Shown here: one piece after another, positions 1 to 8,162 of the stretch
Layout: each line of letters opens with the position of its first letter
Numbering within the stretch: the stretch's first letter is position 1
Assembly: GCF_007431345.1 (NCBI RefSeq)
Contig: NZ_CP041730.1
Location: forward strand, 1,302,001 to 1,366,000
DNA: 64,000 nucleotides
Direction: 5' to 3'
From: Chitinimonas arctica
Lineage (GTDB): Bacteria > Pseudomonadota > Gammaproteobacteria > Burkholderiales > Chitinimonadaceae
Notes under the pieces: model-generated
What the model was told of the DNA's origin: nothing
Database searches by the model: none
What the model saw: the letters and a program-made list of their open reading frames with translations, nothing else
Made by a program: the position numbers and the translations under genes

Positions 1-296
1 CGTCGTGTCGTACCGAAACTGCTGAACCCCAGATGCAGCGCGGCTTCCCACGCATCACACAGGCAGCATTTTCCAGTTTAAAGAGCGAGCCTCCCAACGT
101 GCGTTTCCAGCGGGTAGAGGGTAAGGACCAGGCGCGCATTATAGCGTGACCGCGAGTGAACGCTGGCGGCCATGGGGGGATGACGCCAACGAGCAGGACC
201 CCCACCTTATGAAGCGGGGTATTGGGAAGCCTGCGCCGACTCAGGCCCGCCACCTTGGTTGAATGACCAGGGCGACAGGGAGTATTTCAACGCCGA
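1..296. other. No gene recognised
   Basis: I see no convincing coding region, RNA gene or terminator here. It lies downstream of the decayed immunity genes and is probably the far end of the same degraded locus, or intergenic DNA. Confidence 0.4.
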
Positions 297-696
297 TTAA
301 TCCTCGGATAAAGGACAGGGCTTATTGGTCCGTAAATCCAGATCCTCCCACATGTATTCGTATTTTTCGGCCACAAGGAACCGCCAACCAGGTGGCACCC
401 CTAAATACTTAAGGACCAGTGGTGCCCATTCATTCAAATGCACAGCATGCAATGGAACAAAGAAGTCCGGCGCGTCAGACCAAACCTCCCCAGCCGCACG
501 TATCCCCTTCCGGCCGAATGCGTAGCCCGTTTAACGGCCGCAGCCCACTGAGCACGTTTTTTGAGATGCCCACTTTCATGTGCGGATCACATGAAGTAAA
601 GGGCACCCCCATCGCTTCGCAAACTTTCTTCTGCTGGTCTACAGGTTGCATGTGAACTAAAAATGCAGACTGCGACAGGGGTTCGACTATATTCAC
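297..696 (-). pseudogene. Imm33-type immunity protein, frameshifted
   Basis: Read from a GTG at 696, the first frame carries the family-like stretch KVGISKNVLSGLRPLNGLR and RPEGDTCGW, then stops at 475. The next frame continues with SDAPDFFVPLHAVHLNEWAP and PPGWRFLVAEKYEYMWEDL, ending at a TAA at 297. Immunity proteins of the Imm33 (DUF2185) family normally have a GWYIWAGE-like segment exactly at the join, so about 13 bases seem deleted around 485-490. Imm33 proteins neutralise contact-dependent or polymorphic toxins. The start overlaps the stop of the Imm35 gene (GTGA), so the two were a translationally coupled immunity pair. Family assignment is from remembered motifs. Confidence 0.65.
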
Positions 697-974
697 GATC
701 CTTTTTTCTGGTACTCATCAACATAATAAGCCACAGGATGTGCCGTACCGAACACATGAACCTGCTCACTATAGCGATCAACGATGAGTGGTGCATTCCC
801 AACCAGAGCACAATTTATTTCACCGTCGTCAACATAGGCAGTAGCATTATAAGAAAAGACCCAGCCGGCTGGCACTTCCAAGACTTCCACAAACTTCAAC
901 GGCAGCTCGACTTGCAGCTCCATATCATGCAGATATGACAAAGCAATCTCCTCCGCGCGCACGAAATTTATCAC
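693..974 (-). CDS. Imm35 (YrhB-like) immunity protein
   Basis: A 93-residue cytoplasmic protein with the family pattern: GWVFSYNATAYVDDG near residues 37-51, ALVGNAPLIVDRYSEQVHVF, and the ending GTAHPVAYYVDEY. Imm35/YrhB proteins are immunity factors beside polymorphic toxins. The start is a GTG at 974 with no clear ribosome-binding site, five bases past the stop of a decayed upstream frame, so expression may rely on coupling or may be lost. No toxin domain is left next to it, making it an orphan immunity gene. The cognate toxin cannot be deduced. Confidence 0.7.
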   Translation of the reverse strand: MINFVRAEEIALSYLHDMELQVELPLKFVEVLEVPAGWVFSYNATAYVDDGEINCALVGNAPLIVDRYSEQVHVFGTAHPVAYYVDEYQKKGS

Positions 975-975
975 T

Positions 976-1279
976 TTAATAGGCGGCGCTGGCGGTACCC
1001 GGCGCGCTGCCGCTGGTGGCCAAGGCCAGATTGCTGACGGTGTAGCCGCTACCGCTGGCGGTACAGCTCAGTGATACGGCGGTCGCGTGGGTGGTGGACC
1101 AGCTGGAGGTGTACGCCTGCCCGACGATCATCGTCGGGGGGGGTGCGCTGCACATTGATGGTCGGCGGGGCGGCCAGGACCGTGACACCCACCAGCAAGG
1201 CACCTAACCGTGCCAGCCAATCCGTACCACGTGGGTTGCCCAGTACCGCCAAACGATGTGCCACGCCTGCTTTGCGCAT
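976..1279 (-). pseudogene. Truncated head of a secreted (RHS/Ig-like) protein
   Basis: The frame from ATG 1279 has a basic N-terminus and a hydrophobic stretch (LARLGALLVGVTVLAAPP), so a signal or anchor sequence is likely. It then reads TINVQRTPP and runs into a C8 tract on the coding strand (G8 at 1136-1143). With C7 it would continue in frame as TMIVGQAYTSSWSTTHATAV and SLSCTASGSGYTVSNLALA. That resembles the Ig-like segments near the start of RHS/YD-repeat proteins. It ends abruptly at 976, just before the immunity genes, so the body and toxin tip appear deleted. The RHS link is inferred from this style of segment and from the neighbours. Confidence 0.5.
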
Positions 1280-1594
1280 TTTGTTTCTTTTCGATAAATC
1301 AATGTGATGACGCGCATAACGGGGACGACGGCACGCCCGGCCAAGCGCCGGGGCGCGGAATATATATGAGCGGGGTTGGGGCAGGCAAGTGAATTATTGC
1401 GGCGCAACATTCCGCAATGGGATGGCTACCAAGCGGAAGAGGCCTGCAGACTGGGTTTGCGCGGAACAACACGAGTTGGCCTTGAATGGCGACTTGCCAA
1501 TGCGGTTGTTCCAAGGCCCGGTCAATGGATCAAAGCCCGATCAAGAATTTATACCCAATTTGGCATGTGATGGGCACGCGTCATCCGATCGAAC
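1280..1594. other. Intergenic, no gene recognised
   Basis: Separates the decayed secreted head from the end of the TlpA-like gene. The six frames give only short, low-quality frames. No terminator with a T-run was seen. Confidence 0.4.
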
Positions 1595-2131
1595 CTAGCT
1601 CAACGGCAGCAGGTAAGCCTCCAGGCTGGCCTTGTCCAAGCGCCCCGGAACCGCGGCCACCTTGTTACCCTTTGCATCCAGGATCAAGGTAAAAGGCAGC
1701 GCGCCGATGCGGTTGCCTTCCCGCTTCATCAAATCCAGCGCCTCTTGCTCGCCGACCAGGATCGGATAGGGGATGGCGAATTCCTTGACGAATTTCTGCA
1801 CGTCGGCCGGGTTGTCGATGGCCAGGCCGACAAAGCGGACCTTGTCGCCCAGGGCAGCCTGGGTGGCGACGAATTCCGGGATTTCTTCGCGGCAGGGAGC
1901 GCACCAGGTAGCCCAGAAGTTCACCACCAGGGGCTTGCCTTGCCATTGGCTGAAGGCTTGCGGCTTACCTTGCAGATCCTTGAAGCTGGATTGCCACAGA
2001 CCGGGCGTGGCCGCCGCGACGGCCGGCGCGGTGCTTACCGAAACAGCCTGGCTGTGATGCCACCAGGCGGCGCCGGCACCGGCGGCAATGGCCAAGCCGG
2101 CGACGGTGAGATAGAGAGCGGGTTTATTCAT
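1595..2131 (-). CDS. TlpA-family thioredoxin-like protein
   Basis: A 178-residue membrane-anchored or exported thiol-disulfide protein. The N-terminal hydrophobic segment (ALYLTVAGLAIAAGAGAAWW) is followed by a thioredoxin fold with NFWATWCAPCREEIPEF (active site CAPC, about residues 77-80) and the cis-Pro motif region GALPFTLILDAKG. TlpA/ResA-like proteins reduce periplasmic disulfides, for example in apocytochrome c or copper-site maturation. The ATG at 2131 was chosen because upstream codons are not signal-like. It lies just downstream of dsbD on the same strand, and DsbD is the usual electron donor to such proteins, so a functional pair is likely. Confidence 0.85.
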   Translation of the reverse strand: MNKPALYLTVAGLAIAAGAGAAWWHHSQAVSVSTAPAVAAATPGLWQSSFKDLQGKPQAFSQWQGKPLVVNFWATWCAPCREEIPEFVATQAALGDKVRFVGLAIDNPADVQKFVKEFAIPYPILVGEQEALDLMKREGNRIGALPFTLILDAKGNKVAAVPGRLDKASLEAYLLPLS

Positions 2132-2168
2132 GTTCTGCTTCGCATACAACACAATAAAGGGGGGCGGT

Positions 2169-3953
2169 CTATAAACCGGCAAGTCGACGCTGGAACGCCG
2201 CTGCGTCCTCGAATCCAATCAAACGCTGGCCTATTTCCGTACCGGCCGGGCCAAAGAAAATGGTGCCCGGCGGGCCGAACAGGCCGAAGCGCTTCAACAA
2301 GGCCTTGTGTTCGTCCGTACCGGCGGTAACGTCCGCCTTCAGTAGCACCATACCGGCCAGCTTCTGCTGGACGGCGGGATCGCTGAAGGTGAAACGTTCC
2401 ATCTCGTGGCAACTGACACACCAGTCGGCGTAAAAATCCAGCATGACCGTCTTGCCGGCAGCCGCGGCAATCGCGCTGTCCAATTGCGCGGAACTGGCCA
2501 CCGGCTGGAAGGGCAAGGCGGGAGCCGTAGCAGCCGCTCGCCCGCTACCGCCAAAGGTCCGCAAGGGTTGCAAGGGGTCGCGCGCACCGGCCAGCAAGCC
2601 GATCAATTGCGCCACGCCCAGCAGGAGCAGCAATACCCCTGCCGCCTTGGCCAGACGCTTGCCCGGCGGCGCTTGCGGCGGCAGCGAATCCAGGGCCGAC
2701 AGGCTGACGCCGGCACCGATGGCGAGCACGGCACAGGCCAGCATAAACAGCCAATCCGGCAGCACCGGATGCGCGATCCACAAGGCCACCGCCAACATCA
2801 CGGTGCCGAATACATTCTTGACCAGGGTCATCCACGGCCCCGCCTTGGGTAGCACATGGCCGCCGGCCACACCCACCACGATCAGCGGCAAGCCGATCCC
2901 CAGCGCCATGGCATACAGCGCCAGGCCACCGCGCAAGACATCGCCGCTGGCGCCGATATAGCCCAGCGCGGCTGCCAGCGGCGGCGCCACGCAGGGGCCG
3001 ACGATCAGCGCCGACAGCGCGCCCATGCCGAACACGGGCAGCCAACGACCGCCCGGCAATTTATTGGAGACATCGTTCAGGCGCGATTGCAGGGCGCCCG
3101 GCAACTGCAATTCGAACAAGCCGAACATCGACAGCGACATCAGCACGAAAAAGGACGCGAAGACCCCCAGTACCCAGGGATTCTGCATGGCGGCCGACAA
3201 GAGCGTACCGGAGAGCGCGGCGGCCACGCCGGCGATGGCATAACTGAGCGCCATGCCTTGCACGTACACCATGCTGAGGACGAAGCCGCGCAATTTACCT
3301 GTTGCCCCGCCCTGCCCCACCACGATGCCCGAGACGATGGGAATAAGGGGATACATACAGGCGGTAAAGGCCAGGCCCAGGCCGGCCAGGAAGAAAAAGG
3401 CCAGCAATCCGGCCAGGTTGCCGGACGCGAACAGGGCGCTGCCGTCGCCGGTACCGCCAGCGGGTGCGGCCGTGGCGGGCACGGGGCTTGCCGTGCTCCC
3501 CAGCAACTGCGTCAGCTTGTCCGGCGCGGCACCGGCCGGGGCGTCGGCCAGGGCCAGCTGCACGGTCTGGGGTGGGTAGCAGACACCGGCATCGGCGCAG
3601 CCTTGGGAGACGATTTCCACTTGGGCGCCCGGGGGAAACGCTGTATCGCTGCTGAGCGGCAACTCGACCGCATGGCGGTAAGTTTCCACCTCGCCAAAAT
3701 ATTCGTCATGCTTCTTCTTGCCTGCGGGAAAATCCGCCTTGAGGGCGCCTTGTCCCACCAGCGAGAATTTAAACCGCTCCCGGTACATATAGTAGCGATC
3801 GGCGATCTCGAATTTTACCGTGGCGGTTTTTTCACCGGTTTTTTGCAGCGAAGGCTTGAAAGCCTGCTCCGGCGGCAGCAACTCATCGGGGTTGGCGGCG
3901 AATGCGCCAATCGAAAGGAACCCTGCCGCCAGCAGCGAGACGAAGTGTTTCAT
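2169..3953 (-). CDS. dsbD: DsbD, thiol:disulfide interchange protein (disulfide reductase)
   Basis: A 594-residue inner-membrane protein carrying electrons from cytoplasmic thioredoxin to periplasmic DsbC/TlpA-type partners. Layout: signal peptide (SLLAAGFLSIGAFAA), periplasmic alpha domain with the Cys pair in GCADAGVCYPP, a central multi-helix domain with FTACMYPLIPIVSG and IVGPCVAPPLAAALG (the transmembrane redox Cys), and a C-terminal thioredoxin domain with DFYADWCVSCHEME (CVSC). The length is normal for the family. The ATG at 3953 has a strong GGAGGGCGG-type ribosome-binding site. The TlpA-like gene follows 37 bases downstream and is probably co-transcribed. Confidence 0.95.
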   Translation of the reverse strand: MKHFVSLLAAGFLSIGAFAANPDELLPPEQAFKPSLQKTGEKTATVKFEIADRYYMYRERFKFSLVGQGALKADFPAGKKKHDEYFGEVETYRHAVELPLSSDTAFPPGAQVEIVSQGCADAGVCYPPQTVQLALADAPAGAAPDKLTQLLGSTASPVPATAAPAGGTGDGSALFASGNLAGLLAFFFLAGLGLAFTACMYPLIPIVSGIVVGQGGATGKLRGFVLSMVYVQGMALSYAIAGVAAALSGTLLSAAMQNPWVLGVFASFFVLMSLSMFGLFELQLPGALQSRLNDVSNKLPGGRWLPVFGMGALSALIVGPCVAPPLAAALGYIGASGDVLRGGLALYAMALGIGLPLIVVGVAGGHVLPKAGPWMTLVKNVFGTVMLAVALWIAHPVLPDWLFMLACAVLAIGAGVSLSALDSLPPQAPPGKRLAKAAGVLLLLLGVAQLIGLLAGARDPLQPLRTFGGSGRAAATAPALPFQPVASSAQLDSAIAAAAGKTVMLDFYADWCVSCHEMERFTFSDPAVQQKLAGMVLLKADVTAGTDEHKALLKRFGLFGPPGTIFFGPAGTEIGQRLIGFEDAAAFQRRLAGL

Positions 3954-4231
3954 GCCGCCGCCCTCCAGACACTGCTCGATGGGTAGGCAAGGATCGCTGG
4001 CGTCAGGGATGGCGCCGGTCCGGAGGGTGTGCCGCGACGGGCTGCAGGGATTTTGGTCGGCATGGCAATTTCGTCGATGGTTATGATTTGGCCTGGCCGA
4101 TAGTCGGGATACCGGCGAGCGACAGGATATTGACACAAGCGTGGTGCGGGGCGAATGGAGACGCCAACTTATTTGTCGGCTCACGTTCACGCACATGACA
4201 CCGTAGTACCCCATTGGAACGGGTTATCCAC

Positions 4232-4720
4232 ATGTTGATCAGACTTCTACCTTTCCTCGGCCTGCTGCTGCTGGGCCTGCCCCTGATGGAGCTGTCCGCT
4301 TCGATCTGGCTGGCCAAATACATAGGCTGGTGGCTCGCGTTCTGGTTGTTCGCCAGCGCCATGATAGGCGTGGGCATTCTCAAAAGCTGGCGCTTTACCA
4401 CCGCCTGGGCCCTGGTAGACAGCATGCGCAGCGGCGAAGTGCCGCTGGGGCGATTATTTTGGGTCGCCCGCAGCCTGGTAGCCGCCTTGCTGTTCATCTT
4501 TCCCGGTCCGGTCAGCGATGTGTTCGCGCTATTGTTACTGCTGCCCTGGCCGGGCATCCGCAGCGTGCGCTTCGATACCCGCCCCCCGCCGCCGCCGCCC
4601 AGGAGGGCGTCTTCGAAGGCGAGTTCACCCGCGTGGACGATTTGGTACGGCCACTGCCGGATAAGCCTCGCCACTAGGCCAGCAGCTCTGCCGGTGAACG
4701 GGTGCTGCCGATTATCCTGA
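4232..4720 (+). CDS. fxsA: FxsA family membrane protein (3' end frameshifted)
   Basis: A small inner-membrane protein: LLPFLGLLLLGLPLMELSA, KYIGWWLAFWLFASAMIGVG, and SLVAALLFIFPGPVSDVFAL match the FxsA (suppressor of F-exclusion) family, including the conserved PGPVSD segment. The exact role is unknown. After VRFDTR the frame enters a C6 run (4582-4587) and a CCG repeat. With one extra C the other frame reads AAAAQEGVFEGEFTRVDDL and ends at 4677, which looks like the natural tail. As printed, the frame ends at 4720 with an unlikely tail overlapping yggU. ATG 4232 was preferred over TTG 4214. Confidence 0.8.
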   Translation: MLIRLLPFLGLLLLGLPLMELSASIWLAKYIGWWLAFWLFASAMIGVGILKSWRFTTAWALVDSMRSGEVPLGRLFWVARSLVAALLFIFPGPVSDVFALLLLLPWPGIRSVRFDTRPPPPPPRRASSKASSPAWTIWYGHCRISLATRPAALPVNGCCRLS

Positions 4721-4979
4721 TACGTTTGTGGCGCGACAGTTCACCACTTTCGAGCACCACGCCGTGCCGCGGTACGGCGAACCAGTCCGCCAGCCAAGCC
4801 AGCAAGGCCTTATTGGCCTTGCCCTCCACCGGCGGCGCATTCAAGCGCAGCTTCAGCTCGCCGTCATGCAGGCCGGCCACCTCGGTCTTCCTGGCGCCCG
4901 GTTGCAGATAGAGCTGCAATAGCCAATCGCCGCCGTCCGGGCGCATCCATGCCTGTTGCCTGTCCGGCGCCGTACTCAT
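4674..4979 (-). CDS. yggU: DUF167/YggU family protein
   Basis: A 101-residue protein with the DUF167 hallmarks: LQLYLQPGARKTEVAGLHDG, LKLRLNAPPVEGKANKALL and a C-terminal SRHKRIRI segment. The family is widespread, small and cytoplasmic, with no firm function. It usually lies behind yggT, as here (seven bases from the yggT stop), so it is the last gene of the yggS-to-yggU run. It meets fxsA tail to tail. Confidence 0.9.
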   Translation of the reverse strand: MSTAPDRQQAWMRPDGGDWLLQLYLQPGARKTEVAGLHDGELKLRLNAPPVEGKANKALLAWLADWFAVPRHGVVLESGELSRHKRIRIIGSTRSPAELLA

Positions 4980-4985
4980 ATTGGC

Positions 4986-5570
4986 CTAGGCAAAGGCGAT
5001 ATAGTTGAACAAGCGCTGTTCGATGGGCGCCAAGCCGAAATTCAGGATCATCTGCAGCAAAAGTATCAATACCAGGGGGCTCAGATCCACGCCGCCAATG
5101 GTGGGGATCAATTTGCGCAACGGCCGCAGAAATGGCCGGCTCAAGGTTTCCAGCAGGGGAGCCAGCGGATTGTAGGGGTTCATCCAGCTCATGACCGCCT
5201 GCACCAGCACCACCCCGAACAGCAAATAGAGGGTCAGTTTCATCAACTCCAGCACGGCCAGCATCATCAGCCCCCCCATCGCGGCAGGTGCGAGCAGATT
5301 GAGCGGCCAGGGCGACAGCAAAAGCAGAATGAAGTGCATCAGCACGGCGGTGAACCAGGCCAGCAGCATGGTGGCCGAATCGTAACCGCCTACGCTGGGC
5401 ACCAGCCGGCGAACCGGCAGCACGGCAAAATTGGTCAGCTTGACCGTGAATTGCGCCAAGGGATGGCCAAACGGTGCGCGTGCCACCTGCAGATAGAAAC
5501 GCAGCAGCAGGTTGAGGATAAAAAAGCTGGCGAGATTGCGTATCAGAAAGGCCAGCGCTTCTTGCAGCAT
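4986..5570 (-). CDS. yggT: YggT family integral membrane protein
   Basis: A 194-residue inner-membrane protein with two YggT repeats. Each has a hydrophobic pair and an amphipathic FAVLPVRRLVPSVGGYD or FLRPLRKLIPTIGGVDLSP element. YggT proteins are linked to membrane and osmotic stress and, by gene neighbourhood, to proC and yggS. ATG 5570 has a GGAG eight bases upstream, and the residues before it are not membrane-like. It lies between proC and yggU on the same strand. Confidence 0.9.
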   Translation of the reverse strand: MLQEALAFLIRNLASFFILNLLLRFYLQVARAPFGHPLAQFTVKLTNFAVLPVRRLVPSVGGYDSATMLLAWFTAVLMHFILLLLSPWPLNLLAPAAMGGLMMLAVLELMKLTLYLLFGVVLVQAVMSWMNPYNPLAPLLETLSRPFLRPLRKLIPTIGGVDLSPLVLILLLQMILNFGLAPIEQRLFNYIAFA

Positions 5571-5625
5571 GTGCGTGCTCCACTTGGATTGAACGGCATG
5601 TTCAGGTTGTTTGCCGGTGCAGGAT

Positions 5626-6453
5626 TCAGCTGTCCCGACCCAATTCGTCGGCCAATTCGGTCGCCCTGGCGCGCGCGGCCTGGGCGCCGGCAACGATTGC
5701 GGCTTGGACCCCCAGTTCGGCCATCTTGTTCAATGCCGCCGCCGTGGTACCGCCCTTGGAGGTGACCTTCTCCCGCAAGGTCGCGGCATCGTCGTGGCTG
5801 TCCAAAGCCAAGCGAACCGCACCTTCGAAAGTGCCATAGGCCAGCTGCCTGGCCGTGGCGGCATCGAAGCCTTGCAGTTCGGCGGCCTGACACAGGGATT
5901 CGATAAAATGGAATACATACGCCGGGCCCGAGCCGGAAATCGCGGTGATGGCATCCAGGCGAGTCTCTTCCTCCACCCATACCACGCTGCCTACGCTGCG
6001 CAGGATGCGGTCAACCTGCGCCTGGTCTTCCGCCAGCGCGTGCGGCCCCAGCCAAGCGCCGCTTACCCCGGCTCGAACCAATGCAGGGGTATTGGGCATG
6101 ACCCGCACCAGGCGGGCCGGGCCGTTCGGCGCTTCGCACTTCAACCAGCGTTGTAGATCGGCCATCCGGATACCGGCGGCAATGCTGATCACCAGGCGTC
6201 CGGCCAGCTCGGCGGCGCGGGCTTTTGCCACCGCCGCCAACTGCTGCGGCTTGACTGCGAGGATAACGATATCGCAGTCGGGAAGCGGGTCATCCAATGC
6301 CCAGGCACCGACGCCGAAGTCGGTTTGCAATTGCTCGCGCCTGGCGGCATCCGGCTCGACCACATGCAACTCATTGGCGGCGAAACCCTGTTGCAGCATG
6401 CCGCCCAGCATGGCGGTGGCCATATTGCCGCCGCCGATAAATACGATACTCAT
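5626..6453 (-). CDS. proC: Pyrroline-5-carboxylate reductase
   Basis: A 275-residue cytoplasmic enzyme for the last step of proline synthesis: NAD(P)H-dependent reduction of 1-pyrroline-5-carboxylate to proline. The N-terminal dinucleotide-binding motif is IVFIGGGNMATAMLGG. Family segments follow: RVMPNTPALVRAG, TAISGSGPAYVFHFIES and the helical dimerisation domain with VTSKGGTTAAALN. The length is normal. Its start overlaps the stop of the upstream membrane-protein gene (ATGA at 6450-6453), so the two are coupled. Confidence 0.95.
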   Translation of the reverse strand: MSIVFIGGGNMATAMLGGMLQQGFAANELHVVEPDAARREQLQTDFGVGAWALDDPLPDCDIVILAVKPQQLAAVAKARAAELAGRLVISIAAGIRMADLQRWLKCEAPNGPARLVRVMPNTPALVRAGVSGAWLGPHALAEDQAQVDRILRSVGSVVWVEEETRLDAITAISGSGPAYVFHFIESLCQAAELQGFDAATARQLAYGTFEGAVRLALDSHDDAATLREKVTSKGGTTAAALNKMAELGVQAAIVAGAQAARARATELADELGRDS

Positions 6454-7019
6454 TGTTGTTCGCTTTCCTTGCCGAAGCCGATAGCCGGCCGGCGCTTTTG
6501 CAAAAGATGTTTGAGCAAGTTGCTGTACAGTTTGTCCAACTCCGGTTGACCGGTATACGGCAGGACCAGCTTACCCTGGCGATGCGCCAGGGCGAGGGAG
6601 ACCAGCTTGCCGTCGGCCAGGCGATAATCGAGGCTGACGATATCGTCGAGAGCCAAGGCGGTAGTGGGCGGCACGCCGACGCCACGGAAGCCAAAGCACA
6701 CCCGTGCGTCATCCACCTCCACCTGGGTGAGCCAGAACCAGCCGCGCAAACGCCAAGCCACCATAAGGGCCAGTACCAGCGCAGCCAAGGCGATGGCCAG
6801 CACAACGCCCGAGCGGGTCAATACCGCCTGCAGGGAAAGCAAGACGATGATGCCCACCGCCATGCCGGCGCCCAATTTGGCGGTGAGCCGATCCGGCGCA
6901 CCGTCCGGCAAGCGCTGCCAGGCCGACGCCAACTCCAATCGGTCCCGCCCGTCGCCCTCCTCCACCCGTAGCCACCGAGCCAGCTCGGCGAGGCTCGCTT
7001 GTTTAGTAGATTGATTCAA
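6450..7019 (-). CDS. Two-helix membrane protein of unknown function
   Basis: A 189-residue protein I do not recognise. It has a polar N-terminus (about 45 residues), two adjacent hydrophobic helices (AVGIIVLLSLQAVL and VLAIALAALVLALMVAWRL, roughly 50-92), then a soluble domain with alternating strands such as FWLTQVEVDDARVCFGFRG and GKLVLPYTGQPELDKLY. The layout resembles bacterial PH-like membrane proteins, but this is only an impression. Four-base overlaps with both yggS upstream and proC downstream place it firmly in the operon. Confidence 0.75.
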   Translation of the reverse strand: MNQSTKQASLAELARWLRVEEGDGRDRLELASAWQRLPDGAPDRLTAKLGAGMAVGIIVLLSLQAVLTRSGVVLAIALAALVLALMVAWRLRGWFWLTQVEVDDARVCFGFRGVGVPPTTALALDDIVSLDYRLADGKLVSLALAHRQGKLVLPYTGQPELDKLYSNLLKHLLQKRRPAIGFGKESEQQ

Positions 7020-7738
7020 ATCCTGTCCTTTATGTCATCTCCAACGAGCACGGGAGGCCGTCGGCCAAACAAGGCGGTACCGACCCGTACCATGGTGGCG
7101 CCCGCCGCCACGGCGATCTCCAGATCGGCCGACATGCCCATCGAAAGGGTATCGAGCGGCAATCCCTCCACCCGCAGCGAATCATGCAAGGCGCGCAGGA
7201 TGCCGAACTGGCCGGCCAGGTCCACGCCCGCCGCGTCCGGCTCGGGAATGCACATCAAGCCCCGCAGGCGCAGGCCCGGCAGCCGCGCCACCGCGTGGGC
7301 CAGCGCCTTGGCTTCGGCCGGTGCGCAGCCCGATTTGCTCGCTTCGCCCGATACGTTGACCTGCACGCAGACATTTAGCGGCGGCATGGCGGCCGGCCGC
7401 TGCGCGGATAGCCGTTCGGCTATCTTCAGGCGATCCACGCTATGTACCCAATGGGCCGACTCCGCCACCGGCCGGGTCTTGTTGCTTTGCAATGGGCCGA
7501 TAAAATGCCATTCGATATCAGTCAGGTCGCGCGTGCGCTCAAGCTTTTCCAGCAGCTCTTGTACGTAGTTCTCGCCGAAGGCGCGCTGACCACTGGCATG
7601 GCAGGCGCGTACATCCTCGACGGGGAATGTCTTGCTGACCGCCAGCAAGCCGCACCCGCCCGGTTCGCGACCCGCCTGCCGCAGTGCCTCGTCAATGCGC
7701 TGCAACACGGCCAGGCGCGTATTTTCGATTTCTGGCAT
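7016..7738 (-). CDS. yggS: YggS family PLP-binding protein (PLP homeostasis)
   Basis: A 240-residue PLPBP/YggS protein that binds pyridoxal 5'-phosphate without known catalysis and balances cellular B6 and amino acid pools. Visible marks: LLAVSKTFP with the PLP lysine at about residue 36, FGENYVQELLEK, DIEWHFIGPLQSNKTRP, QVNVSGEASKSG and the C-terminal TLSMGMSADLEIAVAAG and VRVGTALFG. It is the first gene of the yggS-membrane protein-proC-yggT-yggU run and diverges from pilT, as is common in Proteobacteria. Confidence 0.95.
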   Translation of the reverse strand: MPEIENTRLAVLQRIDEALRQAGREPGGCGLLAVSKTFPVEDVRACHASGQRAFGENYVQELLEKLERTRDLTDIEWHFIGPLQSNKTRPVAESAHWVHSVDRLKIAERLSAQRPAAMPPLNVCVQVNVSGEASKSGCAPAEAKALAHAVARLPGLRLRGLMCIPEPDAAGVDLAGQFGILRALHDSLRVEGLPLDTLSMGMSADLEIAVAAGATMVRVGTALFGRRPPVLVGDDIKDRI

Positions 7739-8162
7739 TTATCCCAATCCAATTCAATCCGATGCCGTTGAGCGATGAATTATATGTGGAAGCATCGCCG
7801 CGCTATTCATGGAGATACACTAAATAATCGCGCATGCTCAAACCGCAGATCACCACCCGGCAAAGCCGGGTGCTAACGGTACGTGGCATCTGAACCGCCC
7901 CTCGCTTGGTATAGTCCGACTCCCCCCGCCCTCGCCGCCGCGAGGGAGCCTCGCTATCGCTCGTTAATGCATTACCACTGGCAGTAAAATATCGGGCTGC
8001 GATAGCAAACTCCTGCAACCCAGTCCAAATGCTTCTACAAAAAAGGGGTAAACGGCTAGTATCCAACCTTGACGGTGGCATAATTGCTTGTTTTCGCGGT
8101 GTCCATGCAGACAGCGAATTCAAGCGGATCAACAGCTTAAGCAAAGACAGCGAGCGAATACA
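7739..8162. other. Divergent intergenic region, yggS/pilT
   Basis: A 424-base gap between two divergent starts, expected to hold promoters for both. A GC hairpin (CCCTCGC, loop, GCGAGGG) lies near 7930-7946. I could not fix a sigma-70 or sigma-54 promoter with confidence and see no gene. Confidence 0.4.

Noticed and set aside
1204..1410. Short minus-strand frame from 1410 next to the secreted head
   Set aside because: Its end overlaps the signal-peptide frame out of register, and it has no domain or start signal.
8068..8085. Sigma-54-like TGGCATAATTGC upstream of pilT
   Set aside because: The GG and GC elements are too close for a -24/-12 promoter.
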